DNA from: Doryteuthis pealeii | Lineage: Eukaryota; Mollusca; Cephalopoda; Myopsida; Loliginidae | Reading direction: 5' to 3' | Assembly (NCBI GenBank): GCA_023376005.1 | Contig: CM042157.1 | Location: forward strand, 91,945,793-92,009,792 | DNA length: 64,000 nt | Part shown: one piece after another, positions 11,254-25,250 of the stretch | How the letters are laid out: every line of letters begins with the position of its first letter | How positions within the stretch are numbered: position 1 is the first letter of the stretch | Program-made: the position numbers and the translations under genes | The notes under the pieces: model-generated | What the model was told of the DNA's origin: nothing | Seen by the model: the letters and a program-made list of their open reading frames with translations, nothing else | Databases searched by the model: none

Positions 11254-14200
11254 ACATTTACTGTCTTGTCTTAGGCAAGATTCCCTAGCTGAGGTCATCT
11301 TCATTCTATAAATTGAATTTATTCTGGAAAAGATTGATTTCACTAAATTTTACTTCCATCTTTTTCTTCTTGAACATTTACTGTCTGTCTTAGGCAAGAT
11401 TCCTAGCTGAGGTCATCTTCATTCTATAAATTGAATTATTTTATGGAAAAGGATGATTGTCACTAAATTTTACTTCCATCTTTTTTTTCTTTAACATTTA
11501 CTGTCTTGTCTTAGGCAAGATTCCCTAGTAGGTCATCTTCATTCTATAATTGAATTTATTCTGGAAAAGGATTTAATTGTCACTAAATTTTACTTCCATC
11601 TTTTTCTTTCTTGAACATTTACTGTCTGTCTTAGGCAAGATTCCCTAGCTGAGGTCATCTTCATTCATAAATTGAATTTATTCTGGAAAAGGATTGGATT
11701 GTCACTAAATTTTACTTCCATCTTTTTCTTTCTTGAACATTTACTGTCTTGTCTTAGGCAAGATTCCCTAGCTGAGGTCATCTCATTCTATAAATTGAAT
11801 TATTCTGGAAAAGGATGGATTGTCACTAAATTTTACTTCCATCTTTTTCTTTCTTGAACAATTTCTGTCTTGTCTTAGGCAAGATTCCCTAGCTGAGGGC
11901 ATCTTCATTCTATAAATTGAATTTATTCTGGAAAAGGATTGAATTGTCACTAAATTTTACTTCCATCTTTTTCTTCTTGAACATTTACTGCTTCTTTAGG
12001 CAAGATTCCCTAGCTGAGGTCATCTTCATTCTATAAATTGAATTTATTCTGGAAAAGGATTGAATTGTCACTAAATTTTACTTCCATCTTTTTCTTTCTT
12101 GAACATTTACTGTCTTGTCTTAGGCAAAGATCCCTAGCTGAGGTCATCTTCATTCTATAAATTGAATTTATTCTGGAAAGGATTGAATTGTCACTAAATT
12201 TTACTTCCATCTTTTTCTTTCTTGAACATTTACTGTCTTGTCTTAGGCAAGATTCCCTAGCTGAGTCATCTTCATTCTATAAATTGAATTTATTCTGGAA
12301 AAGGATTGATTGTCACTAAATTTTACTTCCATCTTTTTCTTTCTTAACATTTACTGTCTGTCTTAGGCAAGATTCCCTAGCTGAGGTCATCTTCATTCTA
12401 TAAATTGAATTTATTCTGGAAAAGGATTGATTGTCACTAAATTTTACTTCCATCTTTTTTCTTTCTTGAACATTTACTGTCGTGTCTTAGGCAAGATTCC
12501 CTAGCTGAGGTCATCTTCATTCTATAAATTGAATTTATTCTGGAAAAGGATTGAATTGTCACTATTTTACTTCCATCTTTTTCTTTCTTGAACATTTACT
12601 GTCTTTCTTAGCAAGATTCCTAGCTGAGGTCATCTTCATTCTATAAATTGAATTTATTCTGGAAAAGGATTGAATTGTCACTAAATTTTACTTACTCCAT
12701 CTTTTTTCTTCTTTGAACATTTACTTTTGTCTTAGGCAGATTCCCTAGCTGAGGTCATCTTCATTCTATAAATTGAATTTATTCTGGAAAAGGATTGGAT
12801 TGTCACTAAATTTTACTTCCATCTTTTCTTTCTTGAACTTTACTGTCTTGTCTTAGGCAAAGATTCCCTAGCTGAGGCATCTTCATTCTATAAATGAATT
12901 TATTCTGGAAAAATTGGATTGTCACTAAATTTTACTTCCATCTTTTTCTTTCTTGAACATTTACTGTCTTGTCTTAGGCAAGATTCCTAGCTGAGGTCAT
13001 CTTCATTCTATAAATTGAATTTATTCTGGAAAAGGATTGATTGTCACTAAATTTTACTTCCATCTTTTTCTTTCTTGAACATTTACTGTCTGTCTTAGGC
13101 AAGATTCCCTAGCTGAGGTCATCTTCATTCTATAAATTGAATTTATTCTGGAAAAGGATTGAATTGTCACTAAATTTTACTTCCATCTTTTTCTTTCTGA
13201 ACATTTACTGTCTTGTCTTAGGCAAGATTCCCTAGCTGAGGTCATCTTCATTCTATAAATTGAATTTATTCTGGAAAAGGATTGAATTGTCACTAAATTT
13301 TACTTCCATCTTTTTCTTTCTTGAACATTTACTGTCGTGTTTAGGCAAGATTCCTAGCTGAGGTCATCTTCATTCTATAAATTGAATTTATTCTGGAAAA
13401 GATTGAATTGTCACTAAATTTTACTTCCATCTTTTTCTTCTTGAACATTTACTGTCGTTCTTAGGCAAGATTCCCTAGCTGAGGTCATCTTCATTCTATA
13501 AATTGAATTATTCTGGAAAAGATTGGAATTGTCACTAAATTTTACTTCCATCTTTTTCTCTTGAACATTTACTGTCTTGTCTTAGGCAAGATTCCCTAGC
13601 TGAGGTCATCTCATTCTATAAATTGAATTTATTCTGGAAAAGGATTGTTCACTAAATTTTACTTCCATCTTTTTCTTTCTTGAACATTTACTCGTGCTTC
13701 TTAGGCAAGTTCCCTAGCTGAGTCATCTTCATTCTATAAATTGAATTTATTCTGGAAAAGGATTGAATTGTCACTAAATTTTACTTCCACTTTTTCTTTC
13801 TTGAACATTTACTGTCTGTCTTAGGCAAGATTCCCTAGCTGAGGTCATCTTCATTCTATAAATTGAATTTATTCTGGAAAAGGATTGAATGTCACTAAAT
13901 TTACTTCCATCTTTTTCTTTCTTGAACATTTACTGTCTTGTCTTAGGCAAATTCCCTAGCTGAGGTCATCTTCATTCTATAAATTGAATTTATTCTGGAA
14001 AAGGATTGAATTGTCACTAAATTTACTTCCTCTTTTTCTTTCTTGAACATTTACTGTCGTGCTTAGCAAGATTCCCTAGCAGGTCATTCTTCATTCTATA
14101 AATTGAATTTATTCTGGAAAGGATTGAATTGTCACTAATTTTTACTTCCATCTTTTTCTTTCTTGAACATTTACTGTGCTGTCTTAGGCAAGATTCCCTA

Positions 14201-17200
14201 GCTGAGTCATCTTCATTCTATAAATTGAATTTATTCTGGAAAAGGATTGAATTGTCACTAAATTTTACTTCCATCTTTTCTTTCTTGAACATTTACTGTC
14301 TGTTTGGCCAAGATTCCCTAGCTGAGGTCATCTTCATTCTATAAATTGAATTTATTCTGGAAAAGGATTGAATGTCACTAAATTTTACTTCCATCTTTTT
14401 CTTTCTTGAACATTTACTGTCGTGTCTTAGGCAAGATTCCCTAGCTGAGGTCATCTTCATTCTATAAATTGAATTTATTTGGAAAAGGATTGAATTGTCA
14501 CTAAATTTACTTCCATCTTTTCTTTCTTGAACATTTACTGTCGTGTCTTAGGCAAGATTCCCTAGCTGAGGTCATCTTCATTCTATAAATTGAATTTATT
14601 CTGAAAAGATTGAATTGTCACTAAATTTTACTTCCATCTTTTTCTTCTTGAACATTTACTGTTCTGTCTTAGGCAAGTTCCCTAGCTGAGGTCATCTTCA
14701 TTCTATAAATTGAATTTATTCTGGAAAAGGATTGATTGTCACTAAATTTTACTTCCATCTTTTTCTTTCTTGAACATTTACTGTCTTGTCTTAGGCAAGA
14801 TTCCCTAGCTGAGGTCATCTTCATTCTATAAATTGAATTTATTCTGGAAAAGGATTGGAATTGTCACTAAATTTTACTTCCATCTTTTTCTTTCTTGAAC
14901 ATTTACTGTCTTGTCTTAGGCAAGTTCCCTAGCTGAGGCATCTTCATTCTATAATTGAATTTATTCTGGAAAAGGATGAATTGTCACTAAATTTTACTTC
15001 CATCTTTTTTTTTTGAACATTTACTGTCTGTCTTAGCAAGATTCCCTAGCTGGGTCATCTTCATTCTATAAATTGAATTTATTCTGGAAAAGGATTGATT
15101 GTCACTAAATTTTACTTCCATCTTTTTCTTTCTTGAACATTTACTGTCTTATCTTAGGCAAGATTCCCTAGCTGAGGTCATCTTCATTCATATAAATTGA
15201 ATTTATTCTGGAAAAGGATTGAATTGTCACTAAATTTTACTTCCATCTTTTTCTTTCTTGAACATTACTGTCGTGTCTTAGGCAAGATTCCCTAGCTGAG
15301 GTCATCTTCATTCTAAAATTGAATTTATTCTGGAAAAGGATTGGATTGTCACTAAATTTTACTTCCATCTTTTTCTTCTTGAACATTTACTGTCTGTTCT
15401 TAGGCAAGATTCCCTAGCTGAGGTCATCTTCATTCTATAAATTGAATTTATTCTGGAAAAGGATTGGATTGTCACTAAATTTTACTTCCATCTTTTTCTT
15501 TCTTGAACATTTACTGTTTGTCTTAGGCAAGATTCCCTAGCTGAGGTCATCTTCATTCTATAATTAATTTATTCTGGAAAAGATTGATTGTCACTAAATT
15601 TTACTTCCATCTTTTTTTTCTTGAACATTTACTGTCTGTCTTAGGCAAGATTCCCTAGCTGAGGTCATCTTCATTCTATAAATTGAATTTATTCTGGAAA
15701 GGATTGATTGTCACTAAATTTTACTTCCATCTTTCTTTCTTGAACATTTACTGTCGTTCTTAGGCAAGATTTAGCTGAGGTCATCTTCATTCTATAAATT
15801 GAATTTATTCTGGAAAAGGATTGAATTGTCACTAAATTTTACTTCCATCTTTTTCTTTCTTGAACATTTACTGTCGTGTCTTAGGCAAGATTCCCTAGCT
15901 GAGGTCATCTTCATATTCATAAAATTGAATTTATTCTGGAAAAGGATTGAATTGTCACTAAATTTTACTTCCATCTTTTTCTTTCTAACATTTTACTGTC
16001 TTAGTCTTAGGCAAGATTCCCTAGCTGAGGTCATCTTCATTCTATAAATGAATTTATTCTGGAAAAGGAATGAATTGTCACTAAATTTTACTTCCATCTT
16101 TTCTTTCTTGAACATTACTGTCGTTCTTAGGCAAGATTCCCTAGCTGAGGTCATCTTCATTCTATAAATTGAATTTATTCTGGAAAAGGATTGGATTGTC
16201 ACTAAATTTTACTTCCATCTTTTTCTTTCTTAACATTTACTGTCTGTCTTAGGCAAGATTCCCTAGCTGAGTCATCTTCATTCTATAAATTGAATTTATT
16301 CTGGAAAAGGATTGAATTGTCACTAAATTTACTTCCATCTTTTTCTTTCTTGAACATTTACTGTCTGTCTTAGGCAAGATTCCTAGCTGAGGTCATCTTC
16401 ATTCTATAAATTGAATTTATTCTGGAAAAGGATTGATTGTCACTAAATTTTACTTCCATCTTTTTCTTCTTGAACATTACTGTCTGTCTTAGGCAAGATT
16501 CCCTAGCTGAGGTCATCTTCATTCTATAAATTGAATTTATTCTGGAAAAGGATGGAATTGTCACTAAATTTTACTTCCATCTTTTTCTTTCTTGAACATT
16601 TACTGTCGTTTCTTAGGCAAGATTCCCTAGCTGAGGTCATCTTCATTCTATAAATTGAATTTATTCTGGAAAAGATGAATTGTCACTAAATTTTACTTCC
16701 ATCTTTTTCTTTCTTGAACATTTACTGTCGTCTTAGGCAAGATTCCCTAGCTGAGGTCATCTTCATTCTATAAATTTGAATTTATTCTGGAAAAGGATTG
16801 ATTGTCACTAATTTACTTCCATCTTTTTCTTTCTTGAACATTTACTGTCTTATCTTAGGCAAGATTCCCTAGCTGAGGTCATCTTCATTCTATAAATGAA
16901 TTTATTCTGGAAAAGATTGAATTGTCACAAAATTTTACTTCCATCTTTTTCTTGAACATTTACTGTCTTGTCTTAGGCAAGATTCCCTAGCTGAGGTCAT
17001 CTTCATTCTATAAATTGAAATTATTCTGGAAAAGGATGTATTGTCACTAAATTTTACTTCATCTTTTTCTTTCTTGAACATTTACTGTCTTGTCTTAGGA
17101 AAGATTCCCTAGCTGAGGTCATCTCATTCTATAAATTGAATTTATTCTGGAAAAGGATGATTGTCACAAATTTTACTTCCATCTTTTTCTTTCTTGAACA

Positions 17201-18913
17201 TTTACTGTCTGTCTTAGGCAAGATTCCCTAGCTGAGGTCATCTTCATTCTATAAATTGAATTTATTCTGGAAAAGGATTGAATTGTCACTAAATTTTACT
17301 TCCATCTTTTTCTTTCTTGAACATTTACTGTCTTTCTTAGGCAAGATTCCCTAGCTGAGGTCATCTTCATTCTATAAATTGAATTTATTCTGGAAAAAGA
17401 TTGAATTGTCACTAAATTTTACTTCCATCTTTTTCTTTTCTTGAACATTTACTGTCGTGTCTTAGGCAAGATTCCCTAGTGAGGTCATCTTCATTCTATA
17501 AATTGAATTTATTCTGGAAAAGGATTGGATTGTCACTAAATTTTACTTCCATCTTTTTCCTTTCTTGAACATTTACTGTCTTGTCCTAGCAAGATTCCCA
17601 GCTGAGGCATCTTCATTCTTCATTCTATAATTGATTATTCTGGAAAAGGATTGGTTGTCACTAAAATTTTACTTCCATCTTTTTCTTTCTTGAACATTTA
17701 CTGTTTCTTTAGGCAAGATTCCCTAGCTGAGGTCATCTTCATTCTATAAATTGAATTTATTCTGGAAAAGGATTGAATTGTCACTAAATTTTACTTCCAT
17801 CTTTTTCTTTCTTGAACATTTAATGTCGTGTCTTAGGCAAGATTCCCTAGCTGAGGTCATCTTCATTCTATAAATTGAATTTATTCTGGAAAAGGATTGA
17901 GATTTCACTAAATTTTATTCCATTACTCTTTTCTTTCTTGAACATTACTGTCGTGTCTTAGGCAAGATTCCCTAGCTGAGGTCATCTTCATTCTATAATT
18001 GAATTTATTCTGGAAAAGGATTGGATTGTCACTAAATTTTACTTCCATCTTTTTCTTTCTTGAACATTTACTGTCTGTCTTAGGCAAGATTCCCTAGCTG
18101 AGGTCATCTTCATTCTATAATTGAATTTATTCTGGAAAAGGATTGAATGTCACTAAATTTTACTTCCACTTTTTCTTTCTTGAACATTTACTGTCTTCTT
18201 AGGCAAGATTCCCTAGCTGAGGTCATCTTCATTCTATAAATTGAATTTATTCTGGAAAAGATTGAATTGTCACTAATTTTACTTCCATTTTTTCTTTCTT
18301 GAACATTTACTGTCTGTGCTTAGGCAAGATTCCCTAGCTGAGTCATCTTCATTCTATAAATTGAATTTATTTCTGGAAAAGGATTGAATTGTCACTAAAT
18401 TTTACTTCCATCTTTTTCTTTCTTGAACATTTACTCGTGTCTTAGGCAAGATTCCCTAGCTGAGGTCATCTTCATTCTATAAATTGAATTTATTCTGGAA
18501 AAGGATTGAATTGTCACTAAATTTTACTTCCATCTTTTTCTTCTTGAAACATTTACTGTCCTATTGTCTTAGGCAAGGATTCAAGAATTTCCCTGCTGAG
18601 GGGTCCTTATTCTATAAATTTGAATTTATTCTTGGAAAAGGATTGAATTGTTCACTAGAAATTTTACTTCCATCTTTTCTTTCTGAAAAAATTTACTGTC
18701 GTGTCTTTAGGCAAGATTCCCTAGCTGAGGTCATCTTCATTCTATAATTGAATTTATTCTGGAAAAGGATTGAATGTGTCACTAAAATTTTACTTCCATC
18801 TTTTTCTTTCTTGAACATTTACTGTCGTGTCTTAGGCAAGATCCCTAGCTGAGGTCATCTTCATTCTATAAATGGAATTTATTCTAGAAAAGGATTGAAT
18901 TGTCACTAAATTC
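11254..18913 (+). repeat. 124-bp satellite array, about 62 copies
   Basis: Head-to-tail repeat. Unit landmarks in order: ACATTTACTGTC, TTAGGCAAGATTCCCTAGCT, GAGGTCATCTTCATTC, TATAAATTGAATTTATTCTGG, AAAAGGATTGAATTGTCACT, AAATTTTACTTCCATC and TTTTTCTTTCTTGA. The intact unit is about 124 bp. Units differ mainly by one-base deletions or insertions, with two recurring variants after CTGTC (TTGTC or GTGTC). Around 18560-18680 the units are more disturbed. ORFs in the array are simply the repeat read in rotating frames and are not genes. Confidence 0.97.
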
Positions 18914-20389
18914 AAATTTACAGAATGAAGATGACCTCAGCTAGGGAATCTTGCCTGAACCAATCGACAATGTAAAAAAAAACCTTGCGCCATGTTTCAG
19001 GAATGCGTGTGCCATTCATTATTCTAATAATTCGTCAGAGGAGGGCGAGCAGGTGGTGGGCAGATCAGGATCGACATCGCCAGATGATGCCTCAGACACA
19101 TGTCTTGGAAGCTACTGACGATGATCTCAATTAGGGTCGTGCAGTCTCATCCGTCAACAATACACAAACGATAGGATGTGCCCTGTTTTTACTTGCCTGG
19201 GAGGAGACTAGCACTGACGTCTTTTCCCCTGAGCCGTTTCCCTGGCATTCCAAGGCAAACCGATTTTCCTGCATCTGAAGCATCGCATCTCCTGGCATGT
19301 TCTGTTCTGCGGATACTCATTCCAACAGGCCATTTGTTGGTCAGCAATTTTGCCCGTGTCAACAAATCTCCCATGGTCAATGTTTCTGTAGTCAGAAAAG
19401 AGACTTACCTCATGCAAAACGGGCAAGGACTTGCTTTGCATGCAAGTCCACCTTGCTTGAGACATCGGAACTGAACGGGTGACGAGGAATGGGTGTAGGC
19501 AGGCATGCAGCATCAAAAAGTTAGAGAGGAGAAGAGAAGGCCTCTTTATAGAAGTGTTTGAGGCATTATGGGTAGAGGTTGGAGATAAAACGTCTGCTTC
19601 TCTGAGAGGGAAGGGAGAAAAAAAATGGTCATTAAGTCGATAGACTAGTGCGAGCAATGACATAAATCAAACGAGGAACGAAGGAGAGGTGGAGCAGAAA
19701 ACAGAGGAGTGAAGGAACTGGGAGAGGAGGAGAACAGAGCTGTGAAAATCACAAGAGGAGAGTTGCTGGTTCAATCACGAGCAAAGAGTGTTAGACAGTT
19801 TCAATGTCGTTCGCTAACCCTGTCACGAATACCAGCTTCATCATCACCGTCTCAAGACCACGCCCAGTGAATCCTGCAAGTTGTTGTATTTTGCTGGCAT
19901 AAAACATCCACTCTCTCTCCTACCACCTAATCAGTTTCAGCTTTGTGTAAGCAGAGAACTCCCCGTCTGAAAAAAGCCTCTTTCAACCGAGATTTAATAA
20001 GGTCGATATTGGTCTGTTGATCCTCGTCCATCTCCAAATATAGATGGAGCGCATCTCCTTCCAAATACAAGGGCAAAAAGCTTGCCACATCATCTACTTT
20101 CTGGAGTCTCGCCACCAGCTGTACCTTGGTAAGCCATGCCACTACATCTCCCTCACTTTAAAAGGCTTTATTATGCCGCTGTCGAGGTTCACTTTTGCCA
20201 TTTTGGTTAAGTCAAAAATAAGAAGCAGTGCCGAAAATAGCTTTTGTTGAAAAAAGAAGTTTTTTGTTGGGGGGGGGGGGAGGTCTGCAATTAAGTCCGA
20301 CGCTATTGTTTACTGGTCTCCTTTCTTTCTTTCCTTCCTTCCTTTCTTTTCTTCCTTTGCTGCGTAGGTCAGTCAGGTGCGCTTACCGC
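18914..20389 (-). pseudogene. Ty3/Gypsy-like gag-zinc knuckle-protease remnant (third copy)
   Basis: Minus-strand copy of the block at 1166-2600 and the most readable one. From an ATG near 20200 it encodes an N-terminal MAKVNLDSGIIKPFKV, then (open 20142-19927) AWLTKVQLVARLQKVDD, SFLPLYLEGDALHLYLEMDE and LIKSRLKEAFFRRG, a typical gag/capsid domain. The late-capsid motif (19890-19800), the zinc knuckle (about 19290-19250, here frame-shifted) and the protease-like VDG (about 19150) follow. Its 3' end at 18945 joins a half-unit of the 124-bp repeat, which flips into the forward array at 18914. Structural gag proteins of this family assemble cytoplasmic particles; this one is broken. Confidence 0.75.
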
Positions 20390-21337
20390 ACCCCCAATTT
20401 GGAATATTGAGATTTGCTTCTTTTTTTAAAATTTGAAAATGTGCACAGCTGAATATATTATAATCAAGTGATGTCTCCATCACTTCTAGATGAGTCAGTG
20501 TCAATTTTCAATTCTTTTTAATCAACAGTTTATCACATTAGTATAAAAAAAAAGCAGTCAACATAATATTCTAATATTATATATAAATTGGAAGAGGAAG
20601 TTTCATAGACCAGGAATAAATTTCCAAGTAATTTAAACATGTTAAAACCTCAGATCTTATTATAATGGAGATTGTGGGTTTGTCTGTCTGTAACCGAAAC
20701 TATATTACTATACAAGTCACAATTCCCTTTGTTATTTACATCACATTCTCCATGATTTTATTTTTTTTTACACCTCAATTATTAGTAAAATTGTTTTACA
20801 TCATTAAGACTGTTAACAATATCTACAGACTAATAACATGCAATTATATTTATATATTCAACGAAATAGCGGTTTACAGTGTGAATGGGAAGGCTAATTT
20901 GCATATTGATCTTAAAAAATTTGATTTTAATAAATATATGCTTAAGTATTATTGATTTCTAATTGTTTGGTTTTATCTTAATAAATATGAGCAAAAATGT
21001 CGGGATAAATCTTAACAGAAATCTATTAACATAAAGAAATAACTGTAATTTTATTCTTTTCTTCCTATTTTAACTAAATAGTTAAATTAGGGAAATTTAC
21101 CACTGAAAGACGGGAGTAAGGGAAAATGGTGGAACAGTTAGTTTCAAAGTTGTTCTATTTTCCGATTATACCCCCTCTGTTCCAAATATTTTATCTGAAT
21201 TCTAGTTTGAAGGTGGGAAACTACATTTACTTTCATTGACAGATGGAATGCAAATCAGTTTGTGTCATAAGGTTGCTTGGTGTGCATCCTCTGCAGAAGG
21301 ATAAGGGCTCCTCCCCCCTCTCCGGGTATGTCACTAA

Positions 21338-21655
21338 ACTGCATCCAGTGGTAAGGAAGCTCTAGAGAATCACCCATTATCATTACTCCTAAGTGTCATT
21401 CTGACTCATAGTTGTAAGTAAAGTCATCAAGGTGGCCTAAAGTCAGTATCAGCCAGTCAGCAAGGGAGTCTATCCCCTTTTCACTAGCACTAGACCAAGG
21501 AGATTGTTTTTGTGTCTGAGGAGGAGCGTCACACCTACCATCAGCTCCTTTACTGCACAGATCCTTTTACTACTCATAAGCTGAGTTGCCGAGGGCCAGT
21601 ATCAAACCCAAAACCTTGCTAGTTCCTAGGCTGATGCTCTACTGAATGAGACCTA
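21338..21655 (-). repeat. tRNA-derived SINE, family I (minus), copy 2
   Basis: Duplicon partner of 4495-4820, with the same tRNA-like head at its high-coordinate end (CTACTGAATGAGACC at 21639-21653). Confidence 0.7.
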
Positions 21656-22704
21656 TTAATGTCTCATCCATGGGTCAAATGGGTTTGTTTGAAAATTATT
21701 TGTATTAATAATAATCAATATACAGTTTCAAGTAACTAATAATAATAATTTGTAAACAATTATAGCTTCCTGTAACTATTCTTAATACTAATGATTTATC
21801 TACAATTTATATGGTTTCAAGTAACTATTTCTATTTAATAATCATTCTTAGTCGTAAAGGAAAATGGGGAGGGCAGCACTTTTTTTTAAATTACCAAAAA
21901 TCAAGGAATTATACAATTTTTATGACAATTATAATAAATAGGTTCTTTTTTTTTATTTAATAATGTTTCTTTTTTGTAACAACTCCCAAAATTTGTATGA
22001 CTAAATTTTACTTGAAAAAAAAAAAAAAATGCTCAAGTCACAAACGTCAGTTAAAGGACCACAACAGGGCACCCCCCCCTTGTCCTAATTGGGAGGTGGG
22101 GGTGGAAGTAAGATGTGCTAGACCCCATGCATATACTGTACCCTGATCAAAATTGTCATCAACCTTTAGGAGGTTACAATTTTATTTTCAACCAGTATAT
22201 TCAAGTGAAAGTAATAACAAATGAAAATAAAAATGTTAGTTTGTTGTTTTTTTTTCTCCTTATTTGATTAGTAAAAAATATATACATACAAAATTTATAA
22301 CTCCCAATAGTGTTCAAGTAGATAGACTTTATTACATGAAAAATATTTTTCCCTACATGTAAACAATGTATTATTTTCAAATCATTTACAATTTATATGA
22401 AAAATGTTTCCCAAAATATACAAACATATTTACATTTTACACCTATTTTCCCCCTTGGGTTAGTTGAATATTAAATGGAAACTAACGATTTCAGCCGTTT
22501 CAGTATAGAGGATTATGAACAGTAATGACAAAAGAAATTCCTAAAATTAAATTTCAAATAATCTTACGTATTTAGAAAAGTTTTGTATTATTTAGATTTT
22601 TCGGACTGTTGTCATCATCTAAATTATTATAATCCAAATGTATTCCAAATTTGTTCCAGGAAGTGTCACATGTTATAGGGGGAAAGAGTTTATTTCAAAT
22701 TGAA

Positions 22705-22955
22705 TTTGTGCACCACACATGGTAATTAGCAAACCATTGTTAGTTGAGTTCAATTCTCACTGGGTGCCCCATACCTCTGATCTTGTGCCATAGCTAAGCT
22801 AAGCTTAGTAAATAACTATAGGCACCTCATGTGGTGTAATAGTTAGCAAACTGGATTAGCAAACCATTGTTAGTGAAACGATTCTCACTGGGTGCCCCAT
22901 ACTTGTGGCCTTGTGCCACAACTAAGCTAAGCTTAATAAATAACTACTGCACATT
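22705..22955 (+). repeat. tRNA-like repeat, two tandem copies, duplicon copy 2
   Basis: Partner of 5865-6115. Here both copies read ACTGGGTGCCCCATAC, so the tandem duplication inside the repeat is clearer. Confidence 0.5.
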
Positions 22956-23487
22956 AAATACTGCATATCCAATTTTTATTTTTTATCATTTTTATAAAAT
23001 GACAAAAGCACCATTGATGCTGTAAAAGTTTTTAAAAAGTCATATATTTCATTTTTAGATGAAGATTTGCCAATCATTAATATTATTGTTAAATTGAATC
23101 TGACTTGTATTTTTATCATTGTTTTAATTTTAGTTGTCCTTTCTATAACAGCAGAGTACAGCACTTATCAGAAACAAATAAAGGATAAAGTGTAGGTGAG
23201 ACTGAAACTCATGTCAGATTTGAGTAAAGGGGAGGAGAAATGCATCAACATTCATTTTTATTTTAAGATCAAGTTATGATGCCTTAGTGGATATGACTAA
23301 ACAAAAATGTTTTTTTTTTATTATTGAAATTGGATTTGCTAGTCACAGCTGAACAATGTGTGTGTGTGTGTATGTGTATGTAAAATAGAGCGGTCCAATA
23401 ATGAAAAAGAAACCTTTTTAAAACCATTTCTTTCTTTTCGTTAGTTGCAGATATTAAAACACACACACATTATATATATATATATAT

Positions 23488-23890
23488 ATGGAATGGCTGC
23501 ACCACTTGGTCCTTGACGAGGCACCTGGAGAATAGGCCTAGATGGGAGCTGCACAAGAATACTGCATGCGATCTTGAACAAATGGTGAAGAAACACCCCA
23601 CAAGAAAGCAGCTATACAGCCACTGCCTCGTATCGCACAAAACCATTCAAGCAAGATGGACAAGACATGTTGGACATGGCTGGAGAAGTAAGGATAAACT
23701 CATAAGCAACATCTTCCTATGGAAACCAGCATATGGACATGCTAGTGCAGAGTCGTCCAGCAAAGGCCTACATAGACCAGCTCTGTATGGATACTGCATG
23801 CTGTGTGAAGGACCTCCCGTGTCAATGAATGATAGGGAATGTTAGCAAGAGATTGTCATTGATATCCATGCTGCTGGCATGACGATGATG
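23488..23890 (+). pseudogene. LINE ORF2 C-terminal tail, duplicon copy 2
   Basis: Partner of 6652-7065. The frame is open from 23513 and runs to a stop at 23843-23845, reading further into LCEGPPVSMNDREC because of a one-base difference. It is a 5'-truncated, inactive non-LTR retrotransposon end. Confidence 0.8.
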
Positions 23891-23947
23891 AAATTAAATC
23901 CAACAATATGTAGAAAATAGAAAGATGAATTTATTCTTGGTGGTGAA

Positions 23948-23992
23948 GTTGATGTTAAAACGTTTCATCATTTTTTAATAAACCTTCATCAG
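23948..23992 (-). ncRNA. Hammerhead-like core (minus), duplicon copy 2
   Basis: Partner of 7110-7160: CTGATGA at 23992-23986 and GAAAC at 23966-23962, minus strand. Stem I is not evident. Confidence 0.35.
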
Positions 23993-24178
23993 GACATTAA
24001 GATGGAAAGATTGTTGACTGAACACTGATGGATTTTTTTTAAATAACAGTTGGGAAATTGTTACATAGAAAGGCTCATAACCTGTATTCTAGGTTTGCAA
24101 TTTTAAGAGTTATAAGCATATTGGATTTTTTTTTTTATGAAGATTTTGCTAATAATTCTATTATTATTACTATTATTA

Positions 24179-24446
24179 CCACACACAAGAAAATCGCCTC
24201 ATCCAGGTGGACAACTTTACCACATTCTCCATACTCACCAGATTTAGCGCCTTCAGACTATCATCTCTTCAGACCCATGAAAGAGGGTTTGAGAAGCAAA
24301 CATCATTCCAGTGATGAGGAAGTGAAATCTGTAGTGAAGAAGTGGCTCAAAGAACAGTGAACAGAATTTTAATGGGATAGGGATACATGCTCATTCAAAA
24401 ATGGAACATTGCTATTGAGAGAAACGGTGACTATGTGAAGAAGTAG
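24179..24446 (+). pseudogene. mariner-type transposase C-terminal remnant, duplicon copy 2
   Basis: Partner of 7350-7616. The frame is cleaner here: SPDLAPSDYHLF is followed by RPMKEGLRSKHHSSDEEVKS and KKWLKEQ with a stop at 24358-24360; the natural terminus GDYVKK-stop lies at 24426-24446 after a frame break. Only the last catalytic Asp region is present. Confidence 0.85.
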
Positions 24447-24514
24447 GGATGTGATCCACAGAAGAGCAGCTTCATTTTGATGTATGATACACGTTTCTGT
24501 TTTGGCAATTATAC

Positions 24515-24770
24515 CTATCCTGAACAAAATGGTATTACTTTTTGACTAACCCTTATATTATTGAGTTTTTTTATACCAGCATAAGCTAGTGGTCTGAGCA
24601 ATAACCAGGACTCTTTGAGTATTCTAGCTGATCTTAACAATGCTGTTATCTGTATAGTCTTTCCAAACTCTTCCAGACTGCTAGTACTACTAATACTACT
24701 GTTGTTGTTACTATGAGGTACAGACGGATCACTAAATCCCAGCCAGGAGACCAGACCTATTTCAATTGAC
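24515..24770 (-). pseudogene. LINE C-terminal fragment (minus), duplicon copy 2
   Basis: Open minus-strand frame with LVSWLGFSDPSVPH, then LEEFGKTIQITALLRSARIL. It matches the plus-strand LINE fragment that follows, so two truncated copies lie head-to-head. Confidence 0.7.
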
Positions 24771-25250
24771 AAGAAGAAGACAACCTGTTATCTCATGGAT
24801 TTGCAGTCCCAGCCTACCACTGGCTGAAAATGAAAGAAGGGAAAAATATATATATTCTATCTTTTCCTGTTATCTAACAGGATAAGCCCATTTCCAGAAA
24901 GAGTGACGCTAGTGAAAAACATTACTGGTTATCTTTAGGAGGCACCACGACCTAGTGACCTGGAAGAGATTCACATTGGAAGATTTCGAAGGGTCGACCT
25001 AGTAGACAAATACTTAGACCTTGCCAGAGAACTGAGTAAACTGGAACATGAAGGTGAAGGTTGTACCAATTGTAATTAGTGCTTTTGGAACAGTCCCCAA
25101 AGCTCTGGAAAAGAATTTGGGTGAATTGGAAATCAGAGGAAGAATTGAGACCATCCAACCTACAGCACTGTTAAGATCGGCTAGAATACTCAGAAGTCCT
25201 GGAGACCAGAAGAGACTTGCTGTCATTCAAGCCTCCAGGTGTGAAAACCT
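24771..25250 (+). pseudogene. LINE C-terminal fragment (plus), duplicon copy 2
   Basis: Partner of 7945-8400, with PKALEKNLGELEIRGRIETI and QPTALLRSARILRSPGDQKR in one open frame (25048 onward). Confidence 0.8.

Noticed and set aside
11672..18747. ORFs such as LRQDSLAEVIFIL and NLFWKRIELSLNFTSIFF repeats
   Set aside because: Direct translation of the 124-bp unit, interrupted at random by indels.
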